A stretch of DNA of 64,000 nucleotides from Methylobacterium nodulans ORS 2060 (lineage in GTDB: Bacteria > Pseudomonadota > Alphaproteobacteria > Rhizobiales > Beijerinckiaceae). Where the stretch lies: NCBI RefSeq assembly GCF_000022085.1, contig NC_011894.1:2693501-2757500 (forward strand), written 5' to 3'. Position numbers and translations under genes: made by a program. Shown piece by piece: positions 15,990 through 23,438 of this stretch. The notes beneath the pieces are model-generated. The model saw nothing but the letters and a program-made list of their open reading frames with translations, searched no databases and was not told where the DNA came from. The stretch's first letter is position 1. Each line of letters opens with the position of its first letter.

Positions 15990-17107
15990 GACAGCACCAC
16001 CGTCACGCGCTCGGCGGCGCGGGTCAGGCCGGTGTAGAGGTGCCGCGCCCGGTTCTCACGGAACGCGCTGCTCTCATCGATGAGCAGCACGTCGTCCCAC
16101 TGTGACCCTTGCGCCTTGTGCACGGTCAGCGCGTAGCCGTAGGTGAACTCGTCGGTGCCGCGCCGCTCGGCCGGCGGGATGGTCTCCTCGCAGCCCTCGA
16201 AGAACTCGCGCCGCACGTAGACGTCGGCGCGCTGACCCTCCACGTCGCAGGATGCGATGCGCAGGTCGACGCCGTCCTCGTCGAAGCCTTCGACCTCTGC
16301 GATGTCCCACAGGCCGCCGTTGAGCAGGCCCTTGTCTTTGTTGTTCTTCAGGCAGACGAGGCGATCACCGGCCTCGGGGTAATTCGGGTCGCGCCCGAGC
16401 CGGCGCCGGGCCCGCGCATTGAGGGTGCGGCGGGTCCGATTCAGCCCGACCAGGATCTGATCGGAGCCGGCCTCGACCTCGGGCGTGAACCGTCCGATGT
16501 CGATGACGCGGCTGTCGCCGTAATCGCCGCGGGCGAGCCGACCGCCCTCGCGCACCTTCGTCGAGAGATGGATGATCGGATTGTCCGCCGCCTGCCGGTG
16601 GATCTCGGTCAGCATGACGTCGGGCTGTTCGGCGGTGAAAACTCCTTCGCCGCGCACCGGCGGTAGCTGCGCGGGATCGCCGAGCACCAGGATCGGCGTG
16701 CCGAACGACAGGAGATCCCGGGCGAGCTTCTCGTTCACCATCGAGCATTCGTCGACGATGACGAGCGCGGCAGCCGCGACGGCGGAAAACGGGTCGAGGC
16801 AGTAGCGGATCTTCACGCCGACGACGTTGCCCGATGCGTCGCGCTCCTCGATCTCGAAGGCGCGGTAGATCAGGCTGTGGATCGTCGACGCGCCCTCGCA
16901 GCCCTTCGAGCGCAGGACGAGGGCGGCTTTGCCGGTGAAGGCCGCGAACAGCACCGTGCCGCGCACCTCCGCCGCGGCCGCGCGCGCCAGCGTGGTCTTG
17001 CCGGTGCCGGCGAACCCGAACAGCCGGAAGATCTGCTTGCGTCCCGGGGCGCGCCGCCACGCCGCGATCTCGTGCAGGGCGCGATCCTGTTGCCCGGACC
17101 AGGTCAC
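15986..17107 (-). CDS. RecD/Dda-like ATP-dependent DNA helicase
   Basis: 373 residues with superfamily 1B motifs: Walker A GFAGTGKTT (31-39), motif II VIVDECSM (116-123), motif III LGDPAQLPPV (142-151) and, near the C-terminus, the UvrD_C_2 type motif TVHKAQGSQWDDV followed by HLYTGLTRA. It is a 5'-3' helicase like T4 Dda, expected to act at the phage replication fork. It overlaps both neighbours by four bases. Confidence 0.9.
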   Translation of the reverse strand: MTWSGQQDRALHEIAAWRRAPGRKQIFRLFGFAGTGKTTLARAAAAEVRGTVLFAAFTGKAALVLRSKGCEGASTIHSLIYRAFEIEERDASGNVVGVKIRYCLDPFSAVAAAALVIVDECSMVNEKLARDLLSFGTPILVLGDPAQLPPVRGEGVFTAEQPDVMLTEIHRQAADNPIIHLSTKVREGGRLARGDYGDSRVIDIGRFTPEVEAGSDQILVGLNRTRRTLNARARRRLGRDPNYPEAGDRLVCLKNNKDKGLLNGGLWDIAEVEGFDEDGVDLRIASCDVEGQRADVYVRREFFEGCEETIPPAERRGTDEFTYGYALTVHKAQGSQWDDVLLIDESSAFRENRARHLYTGLTRAAERVTVVLS

Positions 17108-17424
17108 GCCGCGGCTCCGTCGACACGCGCGTCGAGGGCGCGCAGCACCGCCGCGCTGAAGGCGTCGCCGACGGCCTTCGAATCGAACTCGAACACGGCC
17201 GCGTACTGGATTTTACCGTCCTTCCGGACGAGCTCCTGGTCGCGCCCGATCTGGGCCTTCGAGGGCAGCCCGACCCAGCGCTTGCCGTGGCTCTCGTGCA
17301 CGGTGCAGTCGCGGATGGTGAGCCGCATCGCCGGGATTCGGACCGTCACGAACCCCTTCAGGCTGTTGCGGTCCATCGCCTTGAACGAGACGACCTCGAC
17401 CGCGAGCTTCGATCCCTCGCTCAT
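17104..17424 (-). CDS. SpoVG-like small phage protein
   Basis: 106 residues. The pattern of strands FVTVRIPAMRLTIRDCTVHE, then KRWVGLPSKAQIG, then IQYAAVFEFDSKAV resembles the SpoVG/septation-protein fold seen in many phage replication modules, where it binds nucleic acid or assists recombination. Family assignment is by eye. Overlapping stop and start codons couple it to the genes on both sides. Confidence 0.5.
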   Translation of the reverse strand: MSEGSKLAVEVVSFKAMDRNSLKGFVTVRIPAMRLTIRDCTVHESHGKRWVGLPSKAQIGRDQELVRKDGKIQYAAVFEFDSKAVGDAFSAAVLRALDARVDGAAA

Positions 17425-17750
17425 GCAGCAGCCCCCGAGGTTGTCTGAGCCTGCGCCGCCTCGAGCTGCGCGATCTTCTCGCGGATGACCTCGCGCAGCC
17501 GCTGTTCCCCGCCCGGCATCAGCGCGGCGAGGCGGGCGAGATCGCTGATGAGGTCGGCGGCGTCCTGGAGCGCCTCGGGGATGTCGATCCAGCGCCAGGG
17601 GTCGACCTTGTAGGCGTCGTTGTCACCGAACCGCGCCATGTACGACCAGTAGCCGAGCGGCTTCGTGCGGATCGCGTACGTCATGCAGTCGGACATGCGT
17701 GCGATCGGCACGGGGCGGGTCGGGTGCTTCGGATTGTAGGGCTCGGCCAT
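17421..17750 (-). CDS. Hypothetical phage protein
   Basis: 109 residues from ATG 17750 (MAEPYNPKHPTRPVPIARM). The middle contains KPLGYWSYMARFGDNDAYKVDPWRW (quoted only as landmarks KPLGYWSYM and WRWIDIPEAL), and the C-terminal half is a long helix ending in a glutamine- and alanine-rich tail. No family recognised. It sits between a methyltransferase and the SpoVG-like gene in the replication block. The frame is open upstream to 18041, but that part lies within the methyltransferase gene. Confidence 0.55.
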   Translation of the reverse strand: MAEPYNPKHPTRPVPIARMSDCMTYAIRTKPLGYWSYMARFGDNDAYKVDPWRWIDIPEALQDAADLISDLARLAALMPGGEQRLREVIREKIAQLEAAQAQTTSGAAA

Positions 17751-17752
17751 GG

Positions 17753-18436
17753 TCAGGCCCCCGCCAGTGCGAGCAGCGGAGCGTCCGTCTGGACGCCGTA
17801 GATCCGAGCGTCGTCGGGCCGCATGCAGCGGGCCCGGGTGCCGGGCGGCAGATGGGTGAATTCGGGCTTGCGGCCGCGGTTCGCCGTTGTCCGCCAGATC
17901 ACCCAGGAGTAGCTCGTGGCACTGCTGGCGCCGGGATCCCACCGTCCGCGGGTCATCGCCACTCGCTCGCTGAACATGGCGACGATCGACGGCGGTTGCG
18001 GGCCGAACAGGCGCTCGTATCGCTCCGTCCCTTCGAGCCACGCGCTCCGCACCAGCAGCGCCACGCGGACGCGGGCGAGCGGCAGCGCGGTCAGGGCGAA
18101 CTCAAGCGAGACCGAGAAGGGCGGGTTGGTGATGATCCAGTCGGGGCGGTAGGCGTGCCCGGCCGGGTCGAGGAAGTCCCGCACCCGGTACCCGCGGCCG
18201 TAGTCGAACACGTCCGATCCCTCGGCGTGCCAGAACTCCTCTTGCAGGGGCCCGACCATGTGCCCCTCGCCGCAGGCGGGATCCCAGACCTCCTGGCCGC
18301 CGATCGGCACGCCGCGCTCGCGCAGGAGTTCGCAGAGCGCGCGGGTCGCCCACGGGGGCGGGGGGAAGAAGTCGAGGGCGGTCGGCGGCTCGCGCCGGCT
18401 CGCCATGACGGCGCGGGCGTTGACGGGGATCGTCAT
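17753..18436 (-). CDS. SAM-dependent DNA methyltransferase (adenine type)
   Basis: 227 residues from ATG 18436, whose ATGA overlaps the upstream stop. Motif I is DPACGEGHM (52-60) and motif IV is NPPF (104-107), the N6-adenine/N4-cytosine signature, with the N-terminal FFPPPPWATRAL typical of phage orphan methylases. No restriction partner is next to it. It may protect phage DNA from host restriction or mark replication. The frame is open upstream to 18958 but without plausible protein character. Confidence 0.82.
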   Translation of the reverse strand: MTIPVNARAVMASRREPPTALDFFPPPPWATRALCELLRERGVPIGGQEVWDPACGEGHMVGPLQEEFWHAEGSDVFDYGRGYRVRDFLDPAGHAYRPDWIITNPPFSVSLEFALTALPLARVRVALLVRSAWLEGTERYERLFGPQPPSIVAMFSERVAMTRGRWDPGASSATSYSWVIWRTTANRGRKPEFTHLPPGTRARCMRPDDARIYGVQTDAPLLALAGA

Positions 18437-18867
18437 CGGCACCCCATGATCTGCTTGATCCGCTCGAAGGCGCGCGGCGGATCGCCGGGCACGCCGTCGT
18501 TGAAAGGCTCGAGGCCGTTCCGCTCGCGCATCAGGGCGATGCGCCGCCCGATCAGGCTGAGGAGATCGTGGCGGGCGTCGGCGTCCATCTCCTGGATCCA
18601 CGCCACGGCCTCGACGCGGGCGATCAACGCCGGCCCGTCGGCAAGCTCCATGCGGCGCATGAAGCGGTCGAGGTCGCGGATCTGCTCGCCAAAGGGACCA
18701 TCCAGCAGTGCCTGCAGCTTCTGCCGCTTCCAAGCCCGGTAGAGCTTCGAGAGCTGCTCGTCCTCGCGCAGCTTCGTCTCGCCCTTCAACCCGAGCCGCA
18801 TCTGCGCCGTCCCCTCGACGCGGGCAGGGCTGCGGCGGCTCTCGGAATGGGACTGGAGCGCCGCCAC
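18433..18867 (-). CDS. Hypothetical phage protein
   Basis: 144 residues from GTG 18867; an internal ATG at 18801 with AGGGGA upstream is an alternative and would remove the poorly structured N-terminus. The protein is helical and charged, with KLYRAWKRQKLQALLDGPF and ELADGPALIARVEAVAWIQ as landmarks. No family recognised. It is coupled to the methyltransferase downstream and lies 3 bases after the nuclease gene. Confidence 0.6.
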   Translation of the reverse strand: MAALQSHSESRRSPARVEGTAQMRLGLKGETKLREDEQLSKLYRAWKRQKLQALLDGPFGEQIRDLDRFMRRMELADGPALIARVEAVAWIQEMDADARHDLLSLIGRRIALMRERNGLEPFNDGVPGDPPRAFERIKQIMGCR

Positions 18868-18869
18868 GG

Positions 18870-19259
18870 TCAGAACTCCGTCGCCGGCTCGGGCGCCGGA
18901 CGCGGTCGCGCCGAGGCTGGCGGCAGCCCGAAGGCCTCACCGGCCGCGAGCGCCTCATCGACGCTGTCCACCACGTGCACCGGAAAGCCGCGCTCCCGCA
19001 GGCCGGGAAGGAAGGCGCGCTGGCTCGCGCTGAGGCTCCCGCCGGGCGCCTTGACCTCGATGAGGAAGCAGCGGCCGCCTCGGCCGTACACGATCAAGTC
19101 AGGGTGCCCCGCCTCGACGCCCATCTCCTTGAATGCCACGCCCTCGCGCTTGCCGCGCCGGCCGCCGTTCGGCACGTGCACGCACAGGCAGTCGAACCGC
19201 CGGTGCATGGCCACGACGATCTTGGTCTGGATCACCTGCTCGGGGCGGGCGCGGGTCAT
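18870..19259 (-). CDS. VRR-NUC domain nuclease
   Basis: 129 residues from ATG 19259. The VRR-NUC (PD-(D/E)xK) core is visible: VHVPNGGRRGKREGVAFKEM, the catalytic region GHPDLIVYGRGG, and LIEVKAPGG with the E-x-K pair, then LSASQRAFLPGLRERG. Stand-alone phage VRR-NUC proteins act as Holliday-junction or structure-specific nucleases. The upstream frame to 19412 is rejected because it overlaps other reading frames without protein character. Confidence 0.88.
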   Translation of the reverse strand: MTRARPEQVIQTKIVVAMHRRFDCLCVHVPNGGRRGKREGVAFKEMGVEAGHPDLIVYGRGGRCFLIEVKAPGGSLSASQRAFLPGLRERGFPVHVVDSVDEALAAGEAFGLPPASARPRPAPEPATEF

Positions 19260-19351
19260 CGCTGACCTCCCGCGCGGCCATCGGTCGGCGCCGGACGGCC
19301 CGTCTCCGGCGGCGTGAACTCGGAGGGACTGGAATCGACAAAGCCAGTCAT
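19256..19351 (-). CDS. Possible 31-aa peptide coupled to the VRR-NUC gene
   Basis: ATG at 19351, seven bases after the stop of the upstream gene, opens 31 codons (MTGFVDSSPSEFTPPETG...) whose TGA overlaps the ATG of the VRR-NUC gene. The tight spacing on both sides suggests translation, but the peptide is short, Pro/Gly-rich and has no recognisable family. It may only serve translational coupling. Confidence 0.35.
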   Translation of the reverse strand: MTGFVDSSPSEFTPPETGRPAPTDGRAGGQR

Positions 19352-19357
19352 CGCCGA

Positions 19358-19816
19358 TCACGCTCCGCGCGCTTCCGAAGCAAGACGGCGAAGCGTACGC
19401 GCCGCCTTCCACGCCTCATCTGCCGTAGACCGGATCTGCTCAAGATCTTCGCCGCTTGAAGCAGGAGATGCTTGGGCAACCAGGCGCTCAAGGCGTTGAG
19501 CCAACGCCGTAGCTTTCTGAACTTCGGTCCGAAGCTCGCCGGCGCGGCGGGCATGCGCGGCCCGGATGGCGTCCATCTCGGCGGCGTCGATCCGGCGAGC
19601 CTCGCGCCGCCAGATATCCTCGGCACGGCCATAGCTCATCGGCTCCTGAAGAACGGCAGAGACCGCGCGCGCGGCGCGCGTGATGGCAGCTTTCACGGTG
19701 TCGCCAACCGGCCGCGGTTCGGCGAGCTCTCGCAGAAGCTGAGAGGCTTGATCGACCGTCGTCATGCGACCGCCCTCGGAATACTTTTCCGAGCCCTCGG
19801 TATGTTTTTCCGGCAC
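19358..19816 (-). CDS. Hypothetical phage protein
   Basis: 152 residues from GTG 19816, which has AGGAG nine bases upstream. It is helical, with SQLLRELAEPRPVGDTVK, IWRREARRIDAAEMDAIRAA and a long C-terminal helix. Proteins with this character recur in early regions of rhizobial prophages; no function is known. It is the first longer gene after the terminator at 20.05 kb. Confidence 0.65.
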   Translation of the reverse strand: MPEKHTEGSEKYSEGGRMTTVDQASQLLRELAEPRPVGDTVKAAITRAARAVSAVLQEPMSYGRAEDIWRREARRIDAAEMDAIRAAHARRAGELRTEVQKATALAQRLERLVAQASPASSGEDLEQIRSTADEAWKAARTLRRLASEARGA

Positions 19817-20310
19817 GTCGGAAGGCTCCTGTGGTTCAACGGTGTCGAACCAGGGAGCGCTTCGAGATGCAGGAGGTGGACAGGGATACGCAGGACAACA
19901 CGCGCGCGACCGATGATGCTTGCCGGCGAGCGGTCACGCGAAACCAGGAAAAGGGGAGCGCCCGCGCGGTCAGCGATGCGAGAGACCTTGCTGGCGCGGG
20001 CGCACATGCCGCAGAACGCGGCACGTCGGAATTGCGGCCCCAAAAAGCCCCCCTCTCCGCACCGGGAGAGGGGGCCAGTCAGGGAGGAAACGCCCAAGAT
20101 GGGCAGTGCTCCGACCGGCGACGCCACCGCCGGCAGGGGCCTCGAAGCGCGGGCCGGGCGGCCGGCGCGAACAGAATTGCTGGGCTGAGCGACGCGATCA
20201 GGATTGCGCCCGGGCCGGGACTGGATGGGGCGGGTGGCCGGCCCGGGCGCGCCGCCGGATGGGCCAGGTGGTGGCCGGCGGATCGGGAAAACCGTGATGG
20301 AGCGCATGGC
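19817..20310 (-). other. Leader with terminator, no supported gene
   Basis: A minus-strand frame is open across most of this stretch but is Arg/Pro/Ser-rich, spans a strong terminator hairpin and lacks a ribosome-binding site, so it is not called. The stretch appears to be an untranslated part of the leftward operon. Confidence 0.5.
20042..20075 (-). terminator. Intrinsic terminator in the leftward early operon
   Basis: On the minus strand GCCCCCTCTCC and GGAGAGGGGGC form an 11-bp stem with a six-base loop, followed by TTTTT. It lies after the Cro-like gene and two small genes and before the rest of the lytic operon, the place where lambda-like phages have their first regulated terminator. 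Confidence 0.75.
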
Positions 20311-20691
20311 TCACGCCTCGCGGCGGAGCGGCAGGTAGCGGCCGATTGCACAGGTGGGCTCGTCGCCACGGCCGCGCGCGATGGCAGCCGAGAGACGTTC
20401 GTTGATCGCAGCCCGCCGCTCACGCGACGCTTTGCAGGCGGCCGCGAGGTTGCGTGCGGCTTCCTCGATCTGCTGGGCCAGATCGGCATCCAGCTCGTCC
20501 ACGGTCAAGCCGAGGTGGATGGCGAGCGGCAGCACCAGGTGCGCCGCGCCAGCCGGGTTGAGATCGCCAGTTGCTCTATCGTCGCCCTCAGCAATATGCA
20601 GGCCGACCGTGCCGCCTCGGGGCGTGATGACCGCCAGGTTCCCGATGACGAAGCCGCTCGAGGTCACGCATGGAATGCGCACAGGGGTCAC
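20311..20691 (-). CDS. Hypothetical early phage protein
   Basis: 126 residues from GTG 20691 with GGAGG upstream; its GTGA overlaps the stop of the small membrane protein before it. Landmarks are a beta-rich N-terminal half (SGFVIGNLAVITPRGGTVGL) and a C-terminal helix rich in Glu, Arg and Ala. No family recognised. It is the third gene of the leftward operon, just ahead of the first terminator, where lambda-type phages carry an antiterminator; that parallel is positional only. Confidence 0.6.
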   Translation of the reverse strand: MTPVRIPCVTSSGFVIGNLAVITPRGGTVGLHIAEGDDRATGDLNPAGAAHLVLPLAIHLGLTVDELDADLAQQIEEAARNLAAACKASRERRAAINERLSAAIARGRGDEPTCAIGRYLPLRREA

Positions 20692-20849
20692 GGCTGCGCC
20701 TCCGTCAGGATGCGGGTGGGGCCGTTCGGATGGGTGGGATGGCTGGCCGTCGGTCGCATCACACCAACTGTCGCGATGATCGCGACCACCAGCGCGAGCA
20801 CCACACCATGAGCGGCCAGGATGCGGGCGAGAGGGAGAGACGCTGTCAT
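20688..20849 (-). CDS. Small single-pass membrane protein (53 aa)
   Basis: ATG 20849 with AAGGAG eight bases upstream; 53 codons ending in a TGA that overlaps the next GTG. The chain is MTASLPLARILAAHG followed by one strongly hydrophobic helix (VVLALVVAIIATVGVM) and a Pro/His-rich tail. The start also overlaps the end of the Cro-like gene. Real by spacing and ribosome-binding sites; function unknown. Confidence 0.65.
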   Translation of the reverse strand: MTASLPLARILAAHGVVLALVVAIIATVGVMRPTASHPTHPNGPTRILTEAQP

Positions 20850-21145
20850 GCGGTGGCTCCTTGCTCTGGGGAGCCGCCGGGCGCCTCAGTCATGGGGCCG
20901 CGCTGTTCAAAGACGCCCTCCGGCGCACGCCGCAATAGCCTGCGCGCCTTGCTCTTTCGGACGGCCATCTCCGCCTGCATGAAGCGAAGCAACTTCTCAG
21001 CCGTGGCAATCTCGACCGTCCTGCCCATGCGTAGGCGCTTGACGAGCTTGCTGTTTCCTACCGCGCGATGCCCGAAGTAGGATGCGCTCATGTCCGTGTG
21101 GGACAAGAATCGTTCTATGCGGGCCAGTAGATCGGCGTGGGTCAT
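20846..21145 (-). CDS. Cro-like small DNA-binding regulator
   Basis: 99 residues from ATG 21145 (MTHADLLARIERFLSHTDMS). Residues 3-55 have the lambda-repressor-like helix-turn-helix pattern found in small alphaproteobacterial phage regulators (ASYFGHRAVGNSKLVKRLRMGRTVEIAT). It is the first gene of the leftward operon, transcribed divergently from the repressor gene over one shared operator, so it takes the place of Cro. A longer frame upstream to 21586 runs antisense through the repressor gene and is rejected. Confidence 0.75.
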   Translation of the reverse strand: MTHADLLARIERFLSHTDMSASYFGHRAVGNSKLVKRLRMGRTVEIATAEKLLRFMQAEMAVRKSKARRLLRRAPEGVFEQRGPMTEAPGGSPEQGATA

Positions 21146-21183
21146 AGCCCACACCTTATGGGCTATACCGTGAAGGGTGTCAA
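21146..21183 (-). promoter_or_regulatory. Leftward early promoter with repressor operator
   Basis: On the minus strand TTGACA (21183-21178), a 17-base spacer and CATAAG (21160-21155) form a good promoter. A perfect dyad AGCCCA-N7-TGGGCT (21146-21164) covers the -10 element and extends to the start codon. Transcription would begin only about 3-5 bases before the ATG of the Cro-like gene, giving a nearly leaderless mRNA. Confidence 0.7.
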
Positions 21184-22058
21184 CCCACATGCATGACACG
21201 AAAGACGAGCCGCCAAGCGAGTCCGTGCGTCGAAAAAACACCAAAAAGTCGGCAGTGGGAGCACCAACAAAACCGGTGGCAGGAACATCAGCTCCCGAGT
21301 TGGTGAGCGGCACCGATATCGAGCTTCTGCCTGAGTGGCGCCAATTACTACGCGAGCAAATGAAGCTTAAGCGATACTCAGATCGCGCTTTGTCTATCGC
21401 TGTGGGTCTGAACGCTGCCGCGGTAAACGAGTGGTTCCGCAAAAACAAAACCCCGAGCCTCGCGTCGCTGCGGCTCGTGGCAAGAGAACTACAGGTATCT
21501 GCAGAGATTTTCGTTAAACCAAATTCTCCATTACCTACAGATGCTGACGCTGAGTGGGGTGGCGCTACAGTTGGCACGCCAAGCAAAAAATCTCACACAC
21601 CACCTCTTGCTTCCAAAACGCTTACCTATGCTAAGGTGCTTGGGTACCTGAGAGCCGGGGCGTGGCAGGAGAGCGGCGTGCAGGAGTTAGAGGAACTCAT
21701 TCACGTTCCGTCAATTCCGCACCCGGAGTACGCCGGGCTGAAGCAGTACGCATGGCGCGTCGAAGGGACAAGCATGAACCGCGTGGTGAAAGCGGGGTCC
21801 TACGTTATTGGCGTTGCGTTCGCCGACATGCCTCGTCGCATTCAGCATCGAGATCTCGTGGTCTGCCAGAGGCGCGATCACGACCGGTATGAATACACCC
21901 TCAAGCGCGTAGCGATCACGGATGTAGGCATTCGCCTCGATCCAGAGAGCGACGACCCGGCTTGGCAGGACCCCGTGTGGCTGTCTTCCGGCGAGACTGG
22001 TGGCATCGAGGTGGAGGCGACGCACCTGATCATCGGGACGTTCAGCTTCCTCGTATAG
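21177..22058 (+). CDS. CI/LexA-type phage repressor with S24 peptidase domain
   Basis: 293 residues from GTG 21177; ATG 21189 is the alternative. The N-terminal helix-turn-helix is at about 64-108 (SDRALSIAVGLNAAAVNEWF). The C-terminal S24 domain has a probable Ala160-Gly161 cleavage site, the nucleophile in GTSMNR (Ser 199) and the general-base Lys in YTLKR (243). Self-cleavage during the SOS response would induce the prophage. No good ribosome-binding site precedes the GTG, so it may be leaderless. The DNA is clearly more AT-rich than its neighbours, as often seen for immunity genes. Confidence 0.9.
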   Translation: MSTHMHDTKDEPPSESVRRKNTKKSAVGAPTKPVAGTSAPELVSGTDIELLPEWRQLLREQMKLKRYSDRALSIAVGLNAAAVNEWFRKNKTPSLASLRLVARELQVSAEIFVKPNSPLPTDADAEWGGATVGTPSKKSHTPPLASKTLTYAKVLGYLRAGAWQESGVQELEELIHVPSIPHPEYAGLKQYAWRVEGTSMNRVVKAGSYVIGVAFADMPRRIQHRDLVVCQRRDHDRYEYTLKRVAITDVGIRLDPESDDPAWQDPVWLSSGETGGIEVEATHLIIGTFSFLV

Positions 22059-22108
22059 CCCATAGTATGTGGGCTTGACCGCATGGGCTGCGGCCCATAA
22101 TGTGGGCT
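22057..22108 (+). promoter_or_regulatory. Rightward promoter with two operators
   Basis: AGCCCA-N7-TGGGCT (22057-22075) overlaps the repressor stop codon and its last base touches the -35 box TTGACC (22075-22080). A second dyad GGCCCA-N5-TGGGCT (22092-22108) covers CATAAT/TAATGT, the likely -10. The arms are the same as in the operator of the leftward promoter, so the repressor probably controls both. Confidence 0.65.
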
Positions 22109-22130
22109 CATCCATCACGGATGAGCCCCG

Positions 22131-22442
22131 ATGCGCAATGCCCCTCTCGCCAGCGCCCGCCTGTCCATCCGCACGTCGGATGACGGCTACCTGATCGTCC
22201 CGGCGGACGTCCGCCTCCGCAGGCCGCTCGCCCTCTCTGCTGCCAAGCCACGCGAGACCTTCCCCGCCTTCGAGCCACCGCTGTTCCTGCGCGAGCCGCT
22301 TCCCGAGAATGAGCCGCAGCGCGAGCCCGCGGACCGCGACTGGCTCGCGACCGGCCTCGTCATCATCGCGGCGGCGATCCTCATCGCGCTGGCCCTGGGC
22401 GGCGGCGCCCTGGTCAACGCGGTGCGTGAGGGTGTGCTCTGA
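22131..22442 (+). CDS. Hypothetical membrane protein
   Basis: 103 residues, first gene after the repressor-controlled rightward promoter. The N-terminal two thirds are soluble and Pro/Arg-rich (DDGYLIVPADVRLRRPL is recognisable), and residues about 73-92 form one transmembrane helix (LATGLVIIAAAILIALALGG). Function unknown; early expression from an operator-controlled promoter could mean a role in host takeover or exclusion. Confidence 0.6.
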   Translation: MRNAPLASARLSIRTSDDGYLIVPADVRLRRPLALSAAKPRETFPAFEPPLFLREPLPENEPQREPADRDWLATGLVIIAAAILIALALGGGALVNAVREGVL

Positions 22443-22855
22443 TGGCAGCCCTCACCCTTCCCGCCGGGCGCGACAACGTCCGCCGCAAGGCCGCGGAGCG
22501 CCTCGCCGCCTCGCTCGCGGAACTGCTCTGCGCCGAGCGCTACCGCGCCGAGGTCGTCGTCGCGCTCCACTGCGGCGACACTGGGCTGTCCCGGGCCGGC
22601 GTCTCCGATGATGCCGTGATCCGCGAGGCCCGCGAGCGCGTCTACGCGAGGCGCCGCGAGGTGGACGAGATCTGCCTCGAACTGCTGACGCCGGAGGAGC
22701 ACGCGCTCACCCCGAACGAGGAGGACGACATGGCGACGGCGCTGCAGCTGCGGCTGCGCGCCAACGAGGAGGCCGAGGCGGCCCCGGGCGAACTCTCCTT
22801 CATCGAGGAGAGCCGCCGCGAATACGTCCTCAAGGTGCACGGGCGGGGGTGCTGA
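22442..22855 (+). CDS. Hypothetical phage protein
   Basis: 137 residues, helical and acidic, starting MAALTLPAGRDNVRRKAAER. The Glu-rich C-terminal half (EICLELLTPEEHALTPNEEDD) is distinctive. One-base overlap with the stop before it and ATGA overlap with the next gene place it in the rightward operon. No family recognised. Confidence 0.6.
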   Translation: MAALTLPAGRDNVRRKAAERLAASLAELLCAERYRAEVVVALHCGDTGLSRAGVSDDAVIREARERVYARRREVDEICLELLTPEEHALTPNEEDDMATALQLRLRANEEAEAAPGELSFIEESRREYVLKVHGRGC

Positions 22856-23136
22856 TGAGCGCGCCCTACAGTCTTCCCTGGTCGCTCGGCTCGGTCGAGC
22901 ACGTCAACGGCGAGCCCGTCACTGACACCGCAGTCATCTATCTGTCGGGCAGCGGGGTAATTGAGGTCAATGAGACCGAGAATGCGGGGCAGGTCGCGAC
23001 CCTAATTCTGGCGGCGCCTGATCTGCTTGATGGGCTGAGGCGCGCGGTTGACGCTCTCGCAGAGCAGAAGACCGAGCGGGGCTTCGTCTCCGGCCTGCTG
23101 GACGTCATCGCCAAGGCGGAGGGCCGGTCATGCTGA
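22855..23136 (+). CDS. Hypothetical phage protein
   Basis: 93 residues from ATG 22855, which overlaps the preceding TGA. The pattern (YLSGSGVIEVNE, then a helix ATLILAAPDLLDGLRRAVDALAEQ) resembles small phage proteins of the 'LLxAxxxV' type whose function is unknown. It overlaps the next gene by seven bases. Confidence 0.6.
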   Translation: MSAPYSLPWSLGSVEHVNGEPVTDTAVIYLSGSGVIEVNETENAGQVATLILAAPDLLDGLRRAVDALAEQKTERGFVSGLLDVIAKAEGRSC

Positions 23137-23438
23137 CCTCCGACCGCCCCACCGCCCCCGTGGTGGACCTGCGCACCGGGCGGATCTTCGACCCGCTCCA
23201 CGTCGCCGCCATGGCGAGCTTCGAAATGCAACGGCGCGCCGCTGCGATCGCCAGACGCGCTGACCTGGCCACGGAGCGCCTCGGCGCCCTGGTGCTGGTG
23301 GGTCGGCATCTCGTCGCCCTGTCTCGGGTCATCGACCGCACGGACATCGAGGGGCGCATCGCTGCGGACATCGAGATCCGGGCAGCCCTTCAAGTGATCT
23401 CGGCGCAGATCGCGGCTGCGCAGGCGGGGAGGGCGTGA
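23130..23438 (+). CDS. Hypothetical phage protein
   Basis: 102 residues; the N-terminus APVVDLRTGRIFDPLHVAAM is followed by two long helices rich in Ala and Arg. The start overlaps the preceding gene, and GTGA overlap couples it to the next. No recognised family. Confidence 0.55.
   Translation: MLTSDRPTAPVVDLRTGRIFDPLHVAAMASFEMQRRAAAIARRADLATERLGALVLVGRHLVALSRVIDRTDIEGRIAADIEIRAALQVISAQIAAAQAGRA

Noticed and set aside
19762..20307. 181-codon minus-strand frame
   Set aside because: It spans a strong intrinsic terminator, is Pro/Arg/Ser-rich and lacks a ribosome-binding site.
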